DNA from: Promicromonospora sp. AC04
GTDB lineage: Bacteria > Actinomycetota > Actinomycetes > Actinomycetales > Cellulomonadaceae
Direction: 5' to 3'
Assembly: GCF_003058225.1 (NCBI RefSeq)
Contig: NZ_QBUG01000012.1
Coordinates: 1 to 64,000 of the forward strand
DNA: 64,000 nt
The position numbers and the translations under genes were made by a program. The notes below the pieces were generated by a model. The model saw only the letters and a list, made by a program, of their open reading frames with translations. It was not told where the DNA came from and ran no database searches. Positions 1 through 9,624 of the stretch are shown piece after piece (position 1 is the first letter of the stretch; each line of letters begins with the position of its first letter).

Positions 1-78
1 GTCAGCAAAGCCACACCCCGCAAAGGGCCAAACAATTTGGCATTGACTATCAAGCACACTGTTGAGTTCTCAAACAAC
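1..78 (-). other. rRNA operon leader segment (16S gene just outside window)
   Basis: Read on the minus strand, this edge contains GTTTGAGAACTCAACAGTGT followed by an AT-richer stretch. Such a block is typical of actinobacterial rRNA leaders, where it takes part in pairing and RNase III processing before 16S. No 16S sequence lies inside the window, so the gene would start left of position 1. The identification rests on my memory of the conserved leader element and is not an alignment. Confidence 0.6.
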
Positions 79-139
79 CGACGCACACCGCCAGATCCGC
101 AACCATTCCGATCGCTTCACCGCCCGGGGCAGTTCCTCA

Positions 140-167
140 AACTTACCAGATTCTTTCGGCCGATCAA
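140..167 (-). promoter_or_regulatory. candidate rRNA operon promoter (proximal)
   Basis: Minus-strand TTGATC, a 16-nt spacer and TAAGTT lie about 65-90 nt before the leader element. The spacer is short and the hexamers only moderate, so this is a weak call supported mainly by its location. Confidence 0.3.
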
Positions 168-342
168 ATTCGCTTCCGTTCTCAGAACTGGAAGGAATTG
201 CAACCTGCCTGCCGAATTCGGCGACCTCATCGAATCCGGGGAACACGAAGTCCCTCGGTCTTGCGATGTGGGTTTCAACCCCGGCGCGGCCACCCAACCG
301 TTTCCGGTTGGTGTCCGTCTGCCCGTCGGGCTGACCTGGAGA

Positions 343-372
343 ACATTACACACGATCCCGCGTGTGCGCCAA
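343..372 (-). promoter_or_regulatory. candidate rRNA operon promoter (distal)
   Basis: On the minus strand there is TTGGCG, an 18-nt spacer, then TAATGT, pointing toward the rRNA leader at the left edge. The region between it and the leader shows no credible coding frame, which fits a multi-promoter rRNA upstream region. Confidence 0.4.
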
Positions 373-596
373 CTCAGCCGGGGTGGCCTGCGGCACAACG
401 TGTTTCCGCAGGTCAGCGCGCATTTGAACAGATCATGAAGCGACATCGAACAGCGCTTGTGACGGGGGCCACGCCCATGGGGTGCAGGTTCCCGTCGCGC
501 ACGTCTCGACGGCTGTCCTTTGCCCCGCACCGCACCAGCATTTTCCGGTACCCGCGTTTCGCTCGCCTGTCGGCAGCCGAGTACTACCTTCGTGTC

Positions 597-1268
597 GTGA
601 CACGCGAGCGCACAGCGGCGTCCCCTGCCGCCCCCGAGACACCAACAGCACCGAGCAGCGCACCGAGCACTGCAGAGAGCACTGCGGGGAGCACGGCACC
701 CCGCACGACCACGACGCGCCCCGGCGTCGTGCGCAGCGCGACCGTCAACGATGCGGCCGAAGCCGCGTGGCTCGCCGCCCTCACCTTCCCCCTCGCCTGC
801 CCGCCCGAGGCGTCGCGGTCGGAGATGGCCACGCACATCGCGCACAAGCTGACCCTCCCGCAGTTTCGCGAGTGGGCCACCAGCGACAGGCATGCGCTGC
901 TCGTGTACGACGACGGCAGCCAGCTGCTCGGCTATGCGCTCCTGATCCGCGGGACCCCTGAAGGTGTGGCCGAGGCCGACGCAGTCCGCGCGGCGAGCGG
1001 GCGCGGAGCCCCCTACGTCGAGCTGTCCAAGATCTACGTCCACCCAGAGGTGCAGGGGCGCGGCGTGGCGGGCGAGCTCATGCGGGCCGCCTCCGTCGTC
1101 GCGGCCGAGCTCGGCCCGGACCTGCCCTTCTGGCTGGCGACGAACGCGGCCAACCTGCGCGCCCAGGCCTTCTACCGCAAGAGCGGCTTCGAGGTGATCG
1201 GCAAGCGCACCTACCTCGTGGGTGGTCTGGAGCATGACGACGTCGTGCTCCTGCGGACCCGCCCGTAG
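597..1268 (+). CDS. GNAT family N-acetyltransferase
   Basis: A cytoplasmic acetyl-CoA-dependent acyltransferase of about 223 residues whose substrate cannot be told. The acetyl-CoA loop is visible as VHPEVQGRGVAGELM (about residues 147-161), preceded by the beta strand YVELSKIYV and followed by the usual C-terminal AxxFYxxxGFE pattern (AQAFYRKSGFEVIG). The first 40 residues are a Ser/Thr/Ala/Pro-rich tail. I chose GTG 597 because TACCTT lies 7 nt upstream, a leaderless arrangement, and the in-frame upstream stretch back to ATG 198 looks non-coding. No Shine-Dalgarno sequence is visible for either start. The gene stands alone, convergent with the sugar operon and closed by a strong hairpin at 1302-1337. 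The family call is firm; the start is uncertain. Confidence 0.8.
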   Translation: MTRERTAASPAAPETPTAPSSAPSTAESTAGSTAPRTTTTRPGVVRSATVNDAAEAAWLAALTFPLACPPEASRSEMATHIAHKLTLPQFREWATSDRHALLVYDDGSQLLGYALLIRGTPEGVAEADAVRAASGRGAPYVELSKIYVHPEVQGRGVAGELMRAASVVAAELGPDLPFWLATNAANLRAQAFYRKSGFEVIGKRTYLVGGLEHDDVVLLRTRP

Positions 1269-1301
1269 GCAGGGCAGGCAAGCCCGGTCCGCTCAGCAGA
1301 A

Positions 1302-1337
1302 GGGTGTGGCCGACGCCGGACGGCGTCGGCCACACCC
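1302..1337. terminator. bidirectional hairpin terminator
   Basis: A perfect 16-bp stem (GGGTGTGGCCGACGCC and its complement) with a 4-nt GGAC loop lies between the convergent GNAT gene and the 3' end of the sugar operon. There is no U-tract, as is usual in high-GC actinobacteria. Confidence 0.75.
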
Positions 1338-1342
1338 CTCAC

Positions 1343-1411
1343 GCGCTCGCTCAGCAACGCTTACTCACATGCGCTCGCTCAGCGGCGCGCACTCACACGC
1401 GCTCGCTCAGC
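1343..1411. repeat. three direct copies of GCGCTCGCTCAGC
   Basis: Identical 13-mers start at 1343, 1371 and 1399, exactly 28 nt apart, embedded in a degenerate unit containing ACTCAC. The array lies between the operon terminator and the stop codon of the Tat isomerase-like gene. Its function is unknown. Confidence 0.6.
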
Positions 1412-1420
1412 AGCCCTCAC

Positions 1421-2434
1421 TCAGCAGCGCTTGCTCCGCAGCGAGCGGACCTCGACGTAGGAGCGCTGGGCGTTGCCGAACGAGTCGGCCGGGTAGCCCG
1501 GCGCCGGGACCGTCGCTGCGTTGTCCTGCTCCCAGACGCCGTGCCGCTGCCCCCCGCCCGGGAGCGCCGACAGGAACTCGGTGTACGGCAGGTCGCCGAT
1601 CCCGAACTCCACCATGTCGTAGCCCGCGGAGCTCTCCGGGTTGACCTGCCCGTCCTTGAGGTGCAGGAGCGGGTACCGGTACGGGTTGCGCTTGATGTAG
1701 TCCACCGGCTCGAAGCCGGGGTACCGGTGCTGGCCCACGAAAGCCCAGAAGACGTCCATCTCGAGGAAGACGGTCCTCGGGTCGGTGTTGTCGTAGAAGA
1801 CGTCGTAGAGGCGCACGTCGGGGTCGTCGGTGGCGAAGCTGAACTCCCCGTCGTGGTTGTGCTGGTAGAACTTCAGGCCGCGAGCGCGCGCCGCCGCGCC
1901 GAAGCCGTTGAACTGCTCGGCCGCGGCGAGGTACCCCGCGACCGTGCGGTCCCCGGTCGGGGCCTGGGCCGTGCCGATGTGCTTCATGCCCAGGATCTCG
2001 GCGTTGTCGAGCTCGAGCTCCATGTTGTTCGCGAAGTCCGAGATGCCGCGGTGCGACCCGACGGCGCGCAGGTCGTTGTCGTCCAGCAACTGCCGGATCT
2101 CCTGCGGGGTTATCGCCCCGACCTGGCCCTGCGTGTACCCGGCGAACTCGACCTCCTTGTACCCGATGGCCGAGAGGCGTTCGAACACGGCGCGGAAGCC
2201 GAGCGAGGACACCTTGTCCCGGATCGAGTACAGCTGGATGCCGATGTTGCCCGGCGGCACGAGCACGCGGCCCCCGCCGGCGGCCGTGGTGGCGGCGGCC
2301 GTCGTCGGGGTGAGCGTGGAAGCTGCGGCGCTGCCCGCGAGGGCCGCGCCGGCGAGCGACGCCGCGCCCACGGCCACGGTGCCGCCAGCCAGCCTCAGGA
2401 AGTTCCTGCGGTCGACGTCAGTGCGTGGTTCCAT
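1421..2434 (-). CDS. Tat-exported sugar phosphate isomerase/epimerase-like (AP endonuclease 2 family) protein
   Basis: A 337-residue TIM-barrel protein of the xylose isomerase-like family, last gene of the operon. A twin-arginine signal is clear (DRRNFLRLAGGTVAVGAASL, residues 8-27), so it should act outside the membrane, which is unusual for this mostly cytoplasmic fold. Barrel motifs include IGIQLYSIRD, YKEVEFAGY, KFYQHNHDGEF and FLEMDVFWAF; the acidic and His residues there match the metal site of the family. Members near DUF1080 and Gfo/Idh/MocA genes act as 3-keto-glycoside lyases or epimerases, and I infer such a role. ATG 2434 shares its A with the TGA of the upstream dehydrogenase (TGATG), with a GGAG ribosome site upstream, so translation is coupled to a secreted partner. 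Confidence 0.85.
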   Translation of the reverse strand: MEPRTDVDRRNFLRLAGGTVAVGAASLAGAALAGSAAASTLTPTTAAATTAAGGGRVLVPPGNIGIQLYSIRDKVSSLGFRAVFERLSAIGYKEVEFAGYTQGQVGAITPQEIRQLLDDNDLRAVGSHRGISDFANNMELELDNAEILGMKHIGTAQAPTGDRTVAGYLAAAEQFNGFGAAARARGLKFYQHNHDGEFSFATDDPDVRLYDVFYDNTDPRTVFLEMDVFWAFVGQHRYPGFEPVDYIKRNPYRYPLLHLKDGQVNPESSAGYDMVEFGIGDLPYTEFLSALPGGGQRHGVWEQDNAATVPAPGYPADSFGNAQRSYVEVRSLRSKRC

Positions 2435-5088
2435 CACTGCTCTCCTTCGGTCCGAGCGGCCCCGGACGGGCCGGTCGAGTTCTGTTCGGCCGGCGGGGGC
2501 GTCCCGACGCCCTCGCCGACCATGGTCACCGTGTCGAGGTCGAGACCGCCGGTCGCCGTGATGTAGAGCGTCCCCGTGCGTTCGCGGTCGCGGAACGACA
2601 GCCCGACGTCGCGCCACGTGCGCGCGTTCACCTTGGCCGTCGCGAACGGCTTCGCCGTGGGCGAGCCCCAGCGCAGCTGGAGCGTGCCCCTGCCGCGTAC
2701 CGACGCGGTGGCGCTGTTGATGCCGGACAGGCTCACCCGCTCCATGGCGAGCGAGTCCCGTTTGCCCAGGCCGGCCACGTACGCGCCGGCCGAGGCCGCC
2801 TCGTCCTCGACCACCTCGGCGCCCTCGAGCGTCGCGTGCTCGGCCTCCTGCAGCTTGGGGTTCAGGCGCAGCGTCGCCTCGCCCGCGGCGGGCGGCAGGC
2901 CGTTGGCCCCGTTATCGGTGTAGGTGATGACGACGGCGCCGTACAGGTGCGCGCCCGCGCCGTGCTCCGGGGAGTTGGGATCGGTCGGGAAGACGCCCGT
3001 GCAGCCCGTGCCCGACACCTCGGGGTGCGCGTGCTGGTCGTGGCCGAGGCCGTAGGACCAGGCGACCCGCGTGCAGACGGTCTCGGTGCCGTCCTCGGCG
3101 TCCTCGGTGGACACCTGGAACGGGACGTCGTCGCCCCAGTCGAAGAACCCGCCGTCGGCCGGGAGGTCGACGGTGATCTCGGGCGCCTGGTTGCCCACGC
3201 TGATCGACGTCGAGGTCAGCGTCCGCTTCCCGCTGCCGTCTGTGACGCGCAGGCGAGCCGTGTAGACGCCGAGCTCCGTGTAGGTGTGGGTGACCTCGGG
3301 GCCGGTCAGGTCGAAGGTGCCGTCACCGTCGACGTCCCACTCGTAGGTGAGCGCGTCGCCGTCCGGGTCGCTCGACGCGGACGCGTCGAACGCGACCTCC
3401 AGCGGTGCGGACGACGACGACTCCGGCGTGGCCGTGAACGACGCCTGCGGCGCCTTGTTCCCCTCCGCGTAGTCGATCCGGTACAGGCCCGCGTCCGGGT
3501 TGGCCCGGAAGAAGCCGTCGCCGTACTCGAGCACGTACAGGGAGCCGTCCGGACCGAACTCGAGGTCCATCGGGTTGTCGTTGATCGGCATGCCGGCGGC
3601 CTGCAGATCGGCGTTGGGGAAGAAGTTCTCGATCTCGCCGACCTCGAACGTGGACCAGTCCACGCTGAACGCCGCGTAGTAGTCCTGGGAGAACTCGCCG
3701 AAGAACGCCTTGCCGTCCCAGACCGAAGGGAGCTTGCCCGGCGCGGTGTTCTCCGCGTCGTAGTGGTAGACCGGGCCGCCCATCGGGGCCTGGCCGCTGC
3801 CCGACCCGAAGTTCACGAGCTCGTCGCGTGGCTGCTGACCCGGCTGGTCCCCGTAGTAGACGGTCGCCGCGCGGGACGGCGGCAGGTCGATCAGGCCCGT
3901 GTTCCACCGGGAGCTGTTCTGCGGTGCCGCGCAGTCGAAGAACTCGCGCGGCGTCGCGGTCTCGAAGTTCCACTCGTTGTAGGCAGCGTTCGGCCCGTGA
4001 CAGTACGGCCAGCCGGAGTTGTGGGGGTCGTCGAGGCCGACGACGTTCCACTCCACGTAGCCCATCGGCCCACGGTCGGCGTTCGCCGCGGCGGCGTCGG
4101 GCCCGTAGTCGCCCCACGACAGGGAGCTGGTCTCCGGGTCCACCTCGATGCGGAACGGGTTGCGCACGCCCATCACGAAGATCTCGGGACGGGTGCCCTC
4201 GGTGCCCGGGGCGAACAGGTTGCCCTCGGGGATGTCGTAGGTGCTGCCCGCGCCCGGCGGGGCACCGGCCGGGATCTCGTCCTTCACGTCGATCCGCAGG
4301 ATCTTGCCCCGCAGGTCGTTCGTGTTGCCCGCGCCGCGACGCGAGTCGAAGCCCGGGTTCATGTTCGGCGCGTCGTTGTTCGGGGCGTACCCGCTGGCGC
4401 CCGGCGTGCCGGCCGGGGTGTTGTCACCGGTCGACAGGTAGAGATAACCCTCGCCGTCGAAGTCGATGTCCGCGCCGACGTGGCAGCACTGTCCTCGCTG
4501 CGTCGTGACGTCCAGGATCGGCTGCTCCGACGCGGGGTCGAGGGCGTCGCCCGTCCAGGTGAACTTCGACAGGCGGTTCACGCCCAGCCACCGGTCCCAG
4601 TAGCTCGCGTCCTCGCCGGCGGGCAGGGTGTTGGGTGCGTTGCCCGTCGGCGTGTCCGTCTCGCCGTCGCCGTCGGCGTCCCGCGGCGCGTACACGAGGT
4701 AGACCTCGTTGCTCGTGGCGAAGTCCGGCGCCAGGGCTATGCCCTGCAGGCCGTCCTCCGAGTTCGCGTACACGTCGAGGGTGTTGACGACCCTGGTGAC
4801 GCCCGTCGCCGGGTCGGTCAGGCGGACGTCGCCGTTGCGGGCCGTGTGGAGCACCCGCTGGTCGGGCAGCACCGCCATGTCGATCGGCTCACCGACGTCC
4901 TTGGTGAGCAGGATCTTCTCGTAGTTGGCCCAGTCGGTAGCGGCCGCGGCCGCGACGTCGTGGGCTTCGCCGTCGTGGGCGGACGCCGTCGGCGTGGCCA
5001 CGAGTGCCGCCCCGACCAACGCGGTCGCGGCGAGCGCCGCGAACGCCGTCTGATGCCGCGCATGAGCGCGTGCCTGGATACTCTTCAT
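2434..5088 (-). CDS. secreted PQQ-type (glucose/sorbosone) sugar dehydrogenase with PKD domain
   Basis: An 884-residue exported protein. An Ala-rich Sec signal occupies residues 1-38. A six-bladed beta-propeller of the soluble glucose/sorbosone dehydrogenase family follows (about 55-545), with EDGLQGIALAPDF, the paired-Cys GQCCHVGADIDF, NDLRGKILRI and MGVRNPFRIEVDP. Then comes a PKD domain (about 550-640; DPDGDALTYEWDVDGDG) and a C-terminal beta-sandwich resembling a family 6 carbohydrate-binding module (about 740-865). Relatives oxidise sugars with a quinone cofactor. C3 oxidation of glycosides is inferred from the neighbours, not from a diagnostic residue. The start has GAGGAG 10 nt upstream. 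A 174-nt gap separates it from the preceding isomerase-like gene, so an internal promoter is possible. Its stop overlaps the Tat isomerase-like start. Confidence 0.88.
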   Translation of the reverse strand: MKSIQARAHARHQTAFAALAATALVGAALVATPTASAHDGEAHDVAAAAATDWANYEKILLTKDVGEPIDMAVLPDQRVLHTARNGDVRLTDPATGVTRVVNTLDVYANSEDGLQGIALAPDFATSNEVYLVYAPRDADGDGETDTPTGNAPNTLPAGEDASYWDRWLGVNRLSKFTWTGDALDPASEQPILDVTTQRGQCCHVGADIDFDGEGYLYLSTGDNTPAGTPGASGYAPNNDAPNMNPGFDSRRGAGNTNDLRGKILRIDVKDEIPAGAPPGAGSTYDIPEGNLFAPGTEGTRPEIFVMGVRNPFRIEVDPETSSLSWGDYGPDAAAANADRGPMGYVEWNVVGLDDPHNSGWPYCHGPNAAYNEWNFETATPREFFDCAAPQNSSRWNTGLIDLPPSRAATVYYGDQPGQQPRDELVNFGSGSGQAPMGGPVYHYDAENTAPGKLPSVWDGKAFFGEFSQDYYAAFSVDWSTFEVGEIENFFPNADLQAAGMPINDNPMDLEFGPDGSLYVLEYGDGFFRANPDAGLYRIDYAEGNKAPQASFTATPESSSSAPLEVAFDASASSDPDGDALTYEWDVDGDGTFDLTGPEVTHTYTELGVYTARLRVTDGSGKRTLTSTSISVGNQAPEITVDLPADGGFFDWGDDVPFQVSTEDAEDGTETVCTRVAWSYGLGHDQHAHPEVSGTGCTGVFPTDPNSPEHGAGAHLYGAVVITYTDNGANGLPPAAGEATLRLNPKLQEAEHATLEGAEVVEDEAASAGAYVAGLGKRDSLAMERVSLSGINSATASVRGRGTLQLRWGSPTAKPFATAKVNARTWRDVGLSFRDRERTGTLYITATGGLDLDTVTMVGEGVGTPPPAEQNSTGPSGAARTEGEQ

Positions 5089-5227
5089 CCGTGATGCAGC
5101 TCCTCGTCGAGTTGGTCACGCCGGCCGGGTCCCGTCCGCATCCCATTCGTGCGGGGCCCGGTCTTCTACTCCCGCGTCGTACGGCGACGCCGGGGTGGTG
5201 CAGGTTCGTTCCTGGTCGTACCTCCCT

Positions 5228-5278
5228 GTCAGCGGGTCGGCCGCGTCAGCGGGTCGAGGACGTCAGCGGGTCGAGAAT
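5228..5278. repeat. three tandem 17-bp repeats at the isomerase stop codon
   Basis: GTCAGCGGGTCG begins at 5228, 5245 and 5262, an exact 17-nt period. The third copy contains the TGA stop of the cytoplasmic isomerase-like gene (5263-5265). The array sits in the 174-nt gap before the next operon gene. It could be a duplicated 3' end or a binding array; nothing else identifies it. Confidence 0.6.
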
Positions 5279-6264
5279 GCGGCGTCGAACGCCGAGTCCG
5301 GCGCGTCGTACGCGTGCGAGCGCACGAACTCGAGCGCCTCGGGTGCGCCGACGAGGCGGTCCATGCCCGCGTCCTCCCACTCGACGGAGATCGGGCCGTC
5401 GTAGCCGATCGTGTTGAGCATCCGGAACGCGTCCTCCCAGGGGACGTCGCCGTGCCCGGTCGACACGAAGTCCCAGCCGCGGCGCGGGTCGGCCCACGGC
5501 AGGTGCGACGACAGGCGGCCGTTCCGGCCGTTCGTCATGCGCTTCTTCGTGTCCTTGCAGTCCACGTGGTAGATCCGGTCCTTGAAGTCCCAGAGGAAGC
5601 TGACCGGGTCCAGGTCCTGCCACACCATGTGGCTGGGGTCCCAGTTGAGGCCGAACGCCTCGCGGTGGCCGATCGCCTCGAGCGTCCGGACGGTGGTCCA
5701 GTAGTCGTAGGCGATCTCGCTGGGGTGCACCTCGTGGGCGAACCGGACGCCGACCTCGTCGAACACGTCGAGGATCGGGTTCCAGCGGTCGGCGAAGTCC
5801 TGGTAGCCGGCCTCGATCGCGGCGTCGGAGACCGGCGGGAACATCGCCACGTACTTCCAGATCGCGGAGCCGGTGAAGCCGATGACCGTCTTCACCCCGA
5901 GCTTGGCGGCGAGGCGGGCGGTGTTCTTCATCTCTTCCGCCGCGCGCTGTCGCACGCCCTCGGGATCGCCGTCGCCCCACACCCGGTCCGACACGATGTC
6001 GCGGTGCCGCTGGTCGATCGGGTCGTCACAGACGGCCTGGCCCTTGAGGTGGTTGGAGATCGCCCACACCTTCAGACCGTGCCGCTCCAGCAGGTCGAGG
6101 CGCCCGGCGACGTACTCGTCGTCGTCCCAGCGCCACGGGTCCAGGTGGTCGCCCCAGCAGGCCAGCTCGAGTCCGTCGTAGCCCCACTCCGAGGCGAGGC
6201 GTGCCACCTCCTCGAGCGGTAGATCGGCCCACTGGCCGGTGAACAGGGTGATCGGTCGTGCCAT
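5263..6264 (-). CDS. cytoplasmic sugar phosphate isomerase/epimerase-like protein
   Basis: A 333-residue TIM-barrel protein of the xylose isomerase-like family with no signal peptide, so cytoplasmic, unlike its Tat-exported relative at the end of the operon. Visible family features are [20 protein letters not shown] at the N-terminus, [49 protein letters not shown], the metal-site segment [19 protein letters not shown] and [13 protein letters not shown]. The Glu/Asp/His set suggests a divalent-metal enzyme acting on a sugar or keto-sugar. The start has GGAGG 6 nt upstream. It lies inside the 3' end of the ThuA/dehydrogenase frame, which overlaps it by 193 nt. An intracellular lyase or epimerase step on imported 3-keto sugar is my inference. 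Confidence 0.88.
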   Translation of the reverse strand: MARPITLFTGQWADLPLEEVARLASEWGYDGLELACWGDHLDPWRWDDDEYVAGRLDLLERHGLKVWAISNHLKGQAVCDDPIDQRHRDIVSDRVWGDGDPEGVRQRAAEEMKNTARLAAKLGVKTVIGFTGSAIWKYVAMFPPVSDAAIEAGYQDFADRWNPILDVFDEVGVRFAHEVHPSEIAYDYWTTVRTLEAIGHREAFGLNWDPSHMVWQDLDPVSFLWDFKDRIYHVDCKDTKKRMTNGRNGRLSSHLPWADPRRGWDFVSTGHGDVPWEDAFRMLNTIGYDGPISVEWEDAGMDRLVGAPEALEFVRSHAYDAPDSAFDAAFSTR

Positions 6265-9200
6265 GGTTTCCTCCGTCGTAGGTGCCTGGTCGGGGGGCGG
6301 GGCGACGGCGGCTGGTACGCCACGCCGTCCCCCACGAAGTCGAGCCAGTTCACGTTGGACTGGCCCGCCGTCTGCACGAAGTACAGCTTCCCGGTGCCTT
6401 CTGGGACGTCGTGCAGCTCGGCGGTGACGTCGGTGTACACCTGCCAGTCGCCCGTGGCCGGCACCGTCACGCTGCCGACCTCCGGGCCGTCGGGCGCGCC
6501 CCAGCGCACCGAGATCGGCCCGCCGCCGCTCGGCGAGGCCGCGCGCAGCGTGACCGCGTCGATCCCGTGGAGGCTGAGCGGTTCGTAGGCCCACCAGTCG
6601 TCGGGCTCGATGAACCCGATGTTCTGGCCGCCGCCCGCGCTGTCGCCCGTGCCCTCGCGCTGCACGCCGGGGTCGCCGCCGCTGGTCGAGCCCGCGAGCC
6701 GGCCGGTGTCGGTGAAGAACTCGGCCTGGAGCCGCTTGGGCTGCAGCACCTGCAGGTCGCTGCCGGTGAGCGGGATGCCCACCGCGCCGCCGTCGTCCGG
6801 GAACGTGGCCTCCAGCGTCCAGAAGAGGTTCGCCTCGGCGTCGTGACCACCGTCCGCGGCCGTCTGCAGCACGCCCGTGCAACCGGTCAGCTCCTCGATG
6901 GGGTGCGAGTGCGCGTCGTGGCCCAGGGAGGTGTACAGCGTGACGTCGGCGCAGTCCACCGTCCCGTCCGGGTCGTCGACGGTTATCTCGTACTGGACCT
7001 GGTCGCCCCAGGCGAAGATGCCGCCGTCGTCCGGGAACGTGATGGACACCGTGGGTGCGGTGTTGCCGACGACTATCGTCACGTTGGCCACCCCGGTCCC
7101 GCCCGCGGCATCCGTCGCGGTGAGCTGAGCCGTGTACGACCCGTTCTCCGTGTAGGTGTGCGCCGGGTCCGCCTCGGTCGACGTCGTCCCGTCGCCGAAG
7201 TCCCAGTGCAGCGTGAGGGGCTCGCCGGCGGGGTGGCGGGTGCCCTCGGAGGAGAACTGCACGGCCAGCGGGGCCGCGCCGTCGGTCACGTCGGCCGAGG
7301 CCTGCGCGATCGGCGACGGGTTCCCCTGGCTGTAGTCCACCCGGTAGACCCCGCTGGTGTCGTTGTTGCCGCCGAAGCCGGAGCCCCAGTCGATGACGTA
7401 CAGCGCGCCGTCGGGCCCGAAGTCCATGTCCATGGGCCGGTCGAAGCCCGCCGTGGGGTCCAGGACCCCGGGCAGCACCCGGTTGATGTCGACCAGGTCG
7501 TCCCGCTGGTCGCCGGCGAGCTGGAACGAGTAGACCTTGCCCTGGTTCCACTCGCCGAACAACGCCTTGCCGTCCCAGTAGGCCGGCCACTGCACGTCGG
7601 ACTCGAGCTCCGAGTCGAAGTCGTAGACCGGCCCGCCCATCGGCGCGCCGCCGCCCCCGATCTCGGGGAAGTCCGGGTTGCCGCCGTAGCCGTACCAGAC
7701 CTCCGCCTCCTGGGCGGGCGGCAGCTGGGTCAGGCCCGTGTTGCTCGGCGAGTCGTTGACGACGCCGCCCGCGCAGTCGAACGACGCACCGGACTCGCCG
7801 GTGGCGAAGTCGTAGTCGACGTACGCGTTGTTGGCGCCCGTGCAGTACGGCCAGCCGTAGAAGCCCGGCTCGCTGACCACGTTCCACTCGACGGTGCCAG
7901 CGGGCCCGCGGGCGGGGTCGGCAGCGCCCGCGTCGGGCCCGTAGTCGGCGACCAGGATGTTGTCGGTCGCCTGGTCCACGCCGATGCGGAACGGGTTGCG
8001 GAAGCCCATGGCGAAGATCTCGGGGCGCGTCAGCTCGGTCCCCGGCGCGAACATGTTGCCCTCGGGGATCGTGTACGAGCCGTCCCGCTCGGGGTGGATG
8101 CGCAGCACCTTGCCCCGCAGGTCGTTCGAGTTGGCCGCCGTGCGCTGCGCGTCGAAGTTCTCCCGGCCCGGCCGCTCGTCGATCGGGTCGTAGCCGCTCG
8201 ACTCGAACGGGTCGGTGTTGTCCCCGGTCACGAGCACGAGGTTGCCCTGGGAGTCGAACTGCATGTCGCCGCCCGCGTGGCAGCACCGCTCGCGCTGCGT
8301 GGGAACCTTCAGGACCGCCGCCTCGCTCGCCGGGTCGATCGTCCCGGCCGCCGGGTCGTAGGTGAACCGCGAGACCCGGTTGTGCGGGCCGTCCTCGCCG
8401 ACGTCCGCCGGCGACCAGTACAGGTAGACCCAGTGGTTCGTGGCGAAGCCGGGGTCGAGCACGATTCCCGTGAGGCCGTCCTCGTTGGCGAGCGTCACGT
8501 CCAGGGTCATGGCCGTGGTGGTCAGGTTCGTCTCCGGCGAGATCAGCTGCACCCGGCCGTCGCGTTCCACGTAGAACACCGTGCCGTCGGGCGCGACGTC
8601 GAGCATCATCGGGTTGGCCGTGTTCTCGTCCAGCGGCACCGTCTCGTAGCTCGCGTCCTGCGTCGCGTTGCAGTCCGAGTCGACGACGCCGGCGGCCGTC
8701 TGGATGCCGCCCAGCAGGTGCTCCTGGAACGCCGGCTCCGCGTACGACTCGTCCGTGTGCCCGCCGCCCGTGTACCAGGACCGGCCGCCGTCGTACACCT
8801 GGCACCAGGCGGTCGGGTGGTCGGCGCCCATCGCGCCCGAGCCGGGGTCGTAGCTGTCCTCGTCCAGGCTGGCCAGCACGTGCACGTCGCCACGCGGGTT
8901 GGACCGGAAGTTGTACCACTCGTCGTGCCGGTCCCAGCGGTCCGGCAGGTGCGCGGTGGAAGGGTGCGCGGGGTCCTCGACGTCGATCGTCGCGTCCTGG
9001 TTCGCCGGGTGGCTGAGGAAGTAGGCGCCCACCAGGTCGCCGTACCAGGGCCAGTCGTACTCGGTGTCCGACGCCGCGTGGATGCCCGCGTACCCGCCGC
9101 CACCCTGGATGTACCGCTCGAACGCGGCCTGCTGGCCGGCGTCGAGCACGTCGCCAGTGGTGGACAGGAAGACGACCACCTCGTAGTCGGCCAGGCCCTC

Positions 9201-9572
9201 GTCCGAGAAGACGCTCGGGTCCTCGGTGGCGGTGACCGTGAAGTCGTTCGCCGCGCCGAGCTGCGTGATCGCCTCGATGCCGACCGGGATCGAACCGTGC
9301 CGGAAGCCCGTCGTCCTGGAGAAGACGAGCGCGTCGAACGGTTCGGCATGGGCCGGCTTGTCAGGCTTCGGCGGCTTCGGTGGCTTCCCTGGCTTGTCGG
9401 GCTTCGCCGGGCTGCTCGCCGACCGGTCGGCGAGCCCGATGCTCGACGCCGTCTGGGGTGCCGCGGGCGGCTCGACCGCCGAGGCCAGCGCCGCCGGGAT
9501 GCCGAGGGCGGCCACGGCAGCCGCCGCGACCGCCGTCCGCAGGACACGGCGGGTTCGTTGCACGTTTCTCAC
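6072..9572 (-). CDS. secreted ThuA - sugar dehydrogenase - PKD - CBM multidomain protein
   Basis: A large exported protein (1166 codons as read). After an N-terminal signal ([19 protein letters not shown]) and a Lys/Pro linker come a ThuA-like domain (about 77-294; [34 protein letters not shown]), a glucose/sorbosone dehydrogenase propeller (about 307-751; [25 protein letters not shown]), a PKD domain (about 754-834; [12 protein letters not shown]) and a carbohydrate-binding-module-like sandwich (about 946-1082). ThuA proteins are linked to 3-keto-disaccharide use in rhizobia, which fits a role in 3-keto sugar formation or turnover. I chose GTG 9572 because GAGGAG lies 6 nt upstream; a TTG at 9620 is less likely. 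The frame finds no stop after the last domain and runs 193 nt into the next gene, so the last 80 or so residues may be spurious or follow an indel in a C-run near 6290. Confidence 0.82.
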   Translation of the reverse strand: MRNVQRTRRVLRTAVAAAAVAALGIPAALASAVEPPAAPQTASSIGLADRSASSPAKPDKPGKPPKPPKPDKPAHAEPFDALVFSRTTGFRHGSIPVGIEAITQLGAANDFTVTATEDPSVFSDEGLADYEVVVFLSTTGDVLDAGQQAAFERYIQGGGGYAGIHAASDTEYDWPWYGDLVGAYFLSHPANQDATIDVEDPAHPSTAHLPDRWDRHDEWYNFRSNPRGDVHVLASLDEDSYDPGSGAMGADHPTAWCQVYDGGRSWYTGGGHTDESYAEPAFQEHLLGGIQTAAGVVDSDCNATQDASYETVPLDENTANPMMLDVAPDGTVFYVERDGRVQLISPETNLTTTAMTLDVTLANEDGLTGIVLDPGFATNHWVYLYWSPADVGEDGPHNRVSRFTYDPAAGTIDPASEAAVLKVPTQRERCCHAGGDMQFDSQGNLVLVTGDNTDPFESSGYDPIDERPGRENFDAQRTAANSNDLRGKVLRIHPERDGSYTIPEGNMFAPGTELTRPEIFAMGFRNPFRIGVDQATDNILVADYGPDAGAADPARGPAGTVEWNVVSEPGFYGWPYCTGANNAYVDYDFATGESGASFDCAGGVVNDSPSNTGLTQLPPAQEAEVWYGYGGNPDFPEIGGGGAPMGGPVYDFDSELESDVQWPAYWDGKALFGEWNQGKVYSFQLAGDQRDDLVDINRVLPGVLDPTAGFDRPMDMDFGPDGALYVIDWGSGFGGNNDTSGVYRVDYSQGNPSPIAQASADVTDGAAPLAVQFSSEGTRHPAGEPLTLHWDFGDGTTSTEADPAHTYTENGSYTAQLTATDAAGGTGVANVTIVVGNTAPTVSITFPDDGGIFAWGDQVQYEITVDDPDGTVDCADVTLYTSLGHDAHSHPIEELTGCTGVLQTAADGGHDAEANLFWTLEATFPDDGGAVGIPLTGSDLQVLQPKRLQAEFFTDTGRLAGSTSGGDPGVQREGTGDSAGGGQNIGFIEPDDWWAYEPLSLHGIDAVTLRAASPSGGGPISVRWGAPDGPEVGSVTVPATGDWQVYTDVTAELHDVPEGTGKLYFVQTAGQSNVNWLDFVGDGVAYQPPSPRPPTRHLRRRKPWHDRSPCSPASGPIYRSRRWHASPRSGATTDSSWPAGATTWTRGAGTTTSTSPGASTCWSGTV

Positions 9573-9624
9573 CTGGAGCTCCTCATTGAGTCGGGTCAGT
9601 TCTCGTGCGGTGGTGCCCAAAAGC

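Larger units (their letters stand above)
79..596. other. non-coding region between rRNA leader and GNAT gene
   Basis: Apart from the two minus-strand promoter candidates, I see no gene here. The open frames present have poor third-position GC bias and odd composition (Arg-, Pro- and Cys-rich). One of them is the in-frame N-terminal extension of the GNAT gene (ATG at 198), which I do not believe is translated. Confidence 0.5.

Noticed and set aside
198-596. N-terminal extension of the GNAT gene from ATG 198
   Set aside because: The extension has non-coding composition and overlaps the rRNA promoter region; a leaderless start at 597 is simpler.
5263-8919. The isomerase-like frame stays open far upstream, suggesting a fused protein
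   Set aside because: The upstream part is out of frame with a recognisable multidomain gene, and the isomerase-like gene has its own ATG with GGAGG.
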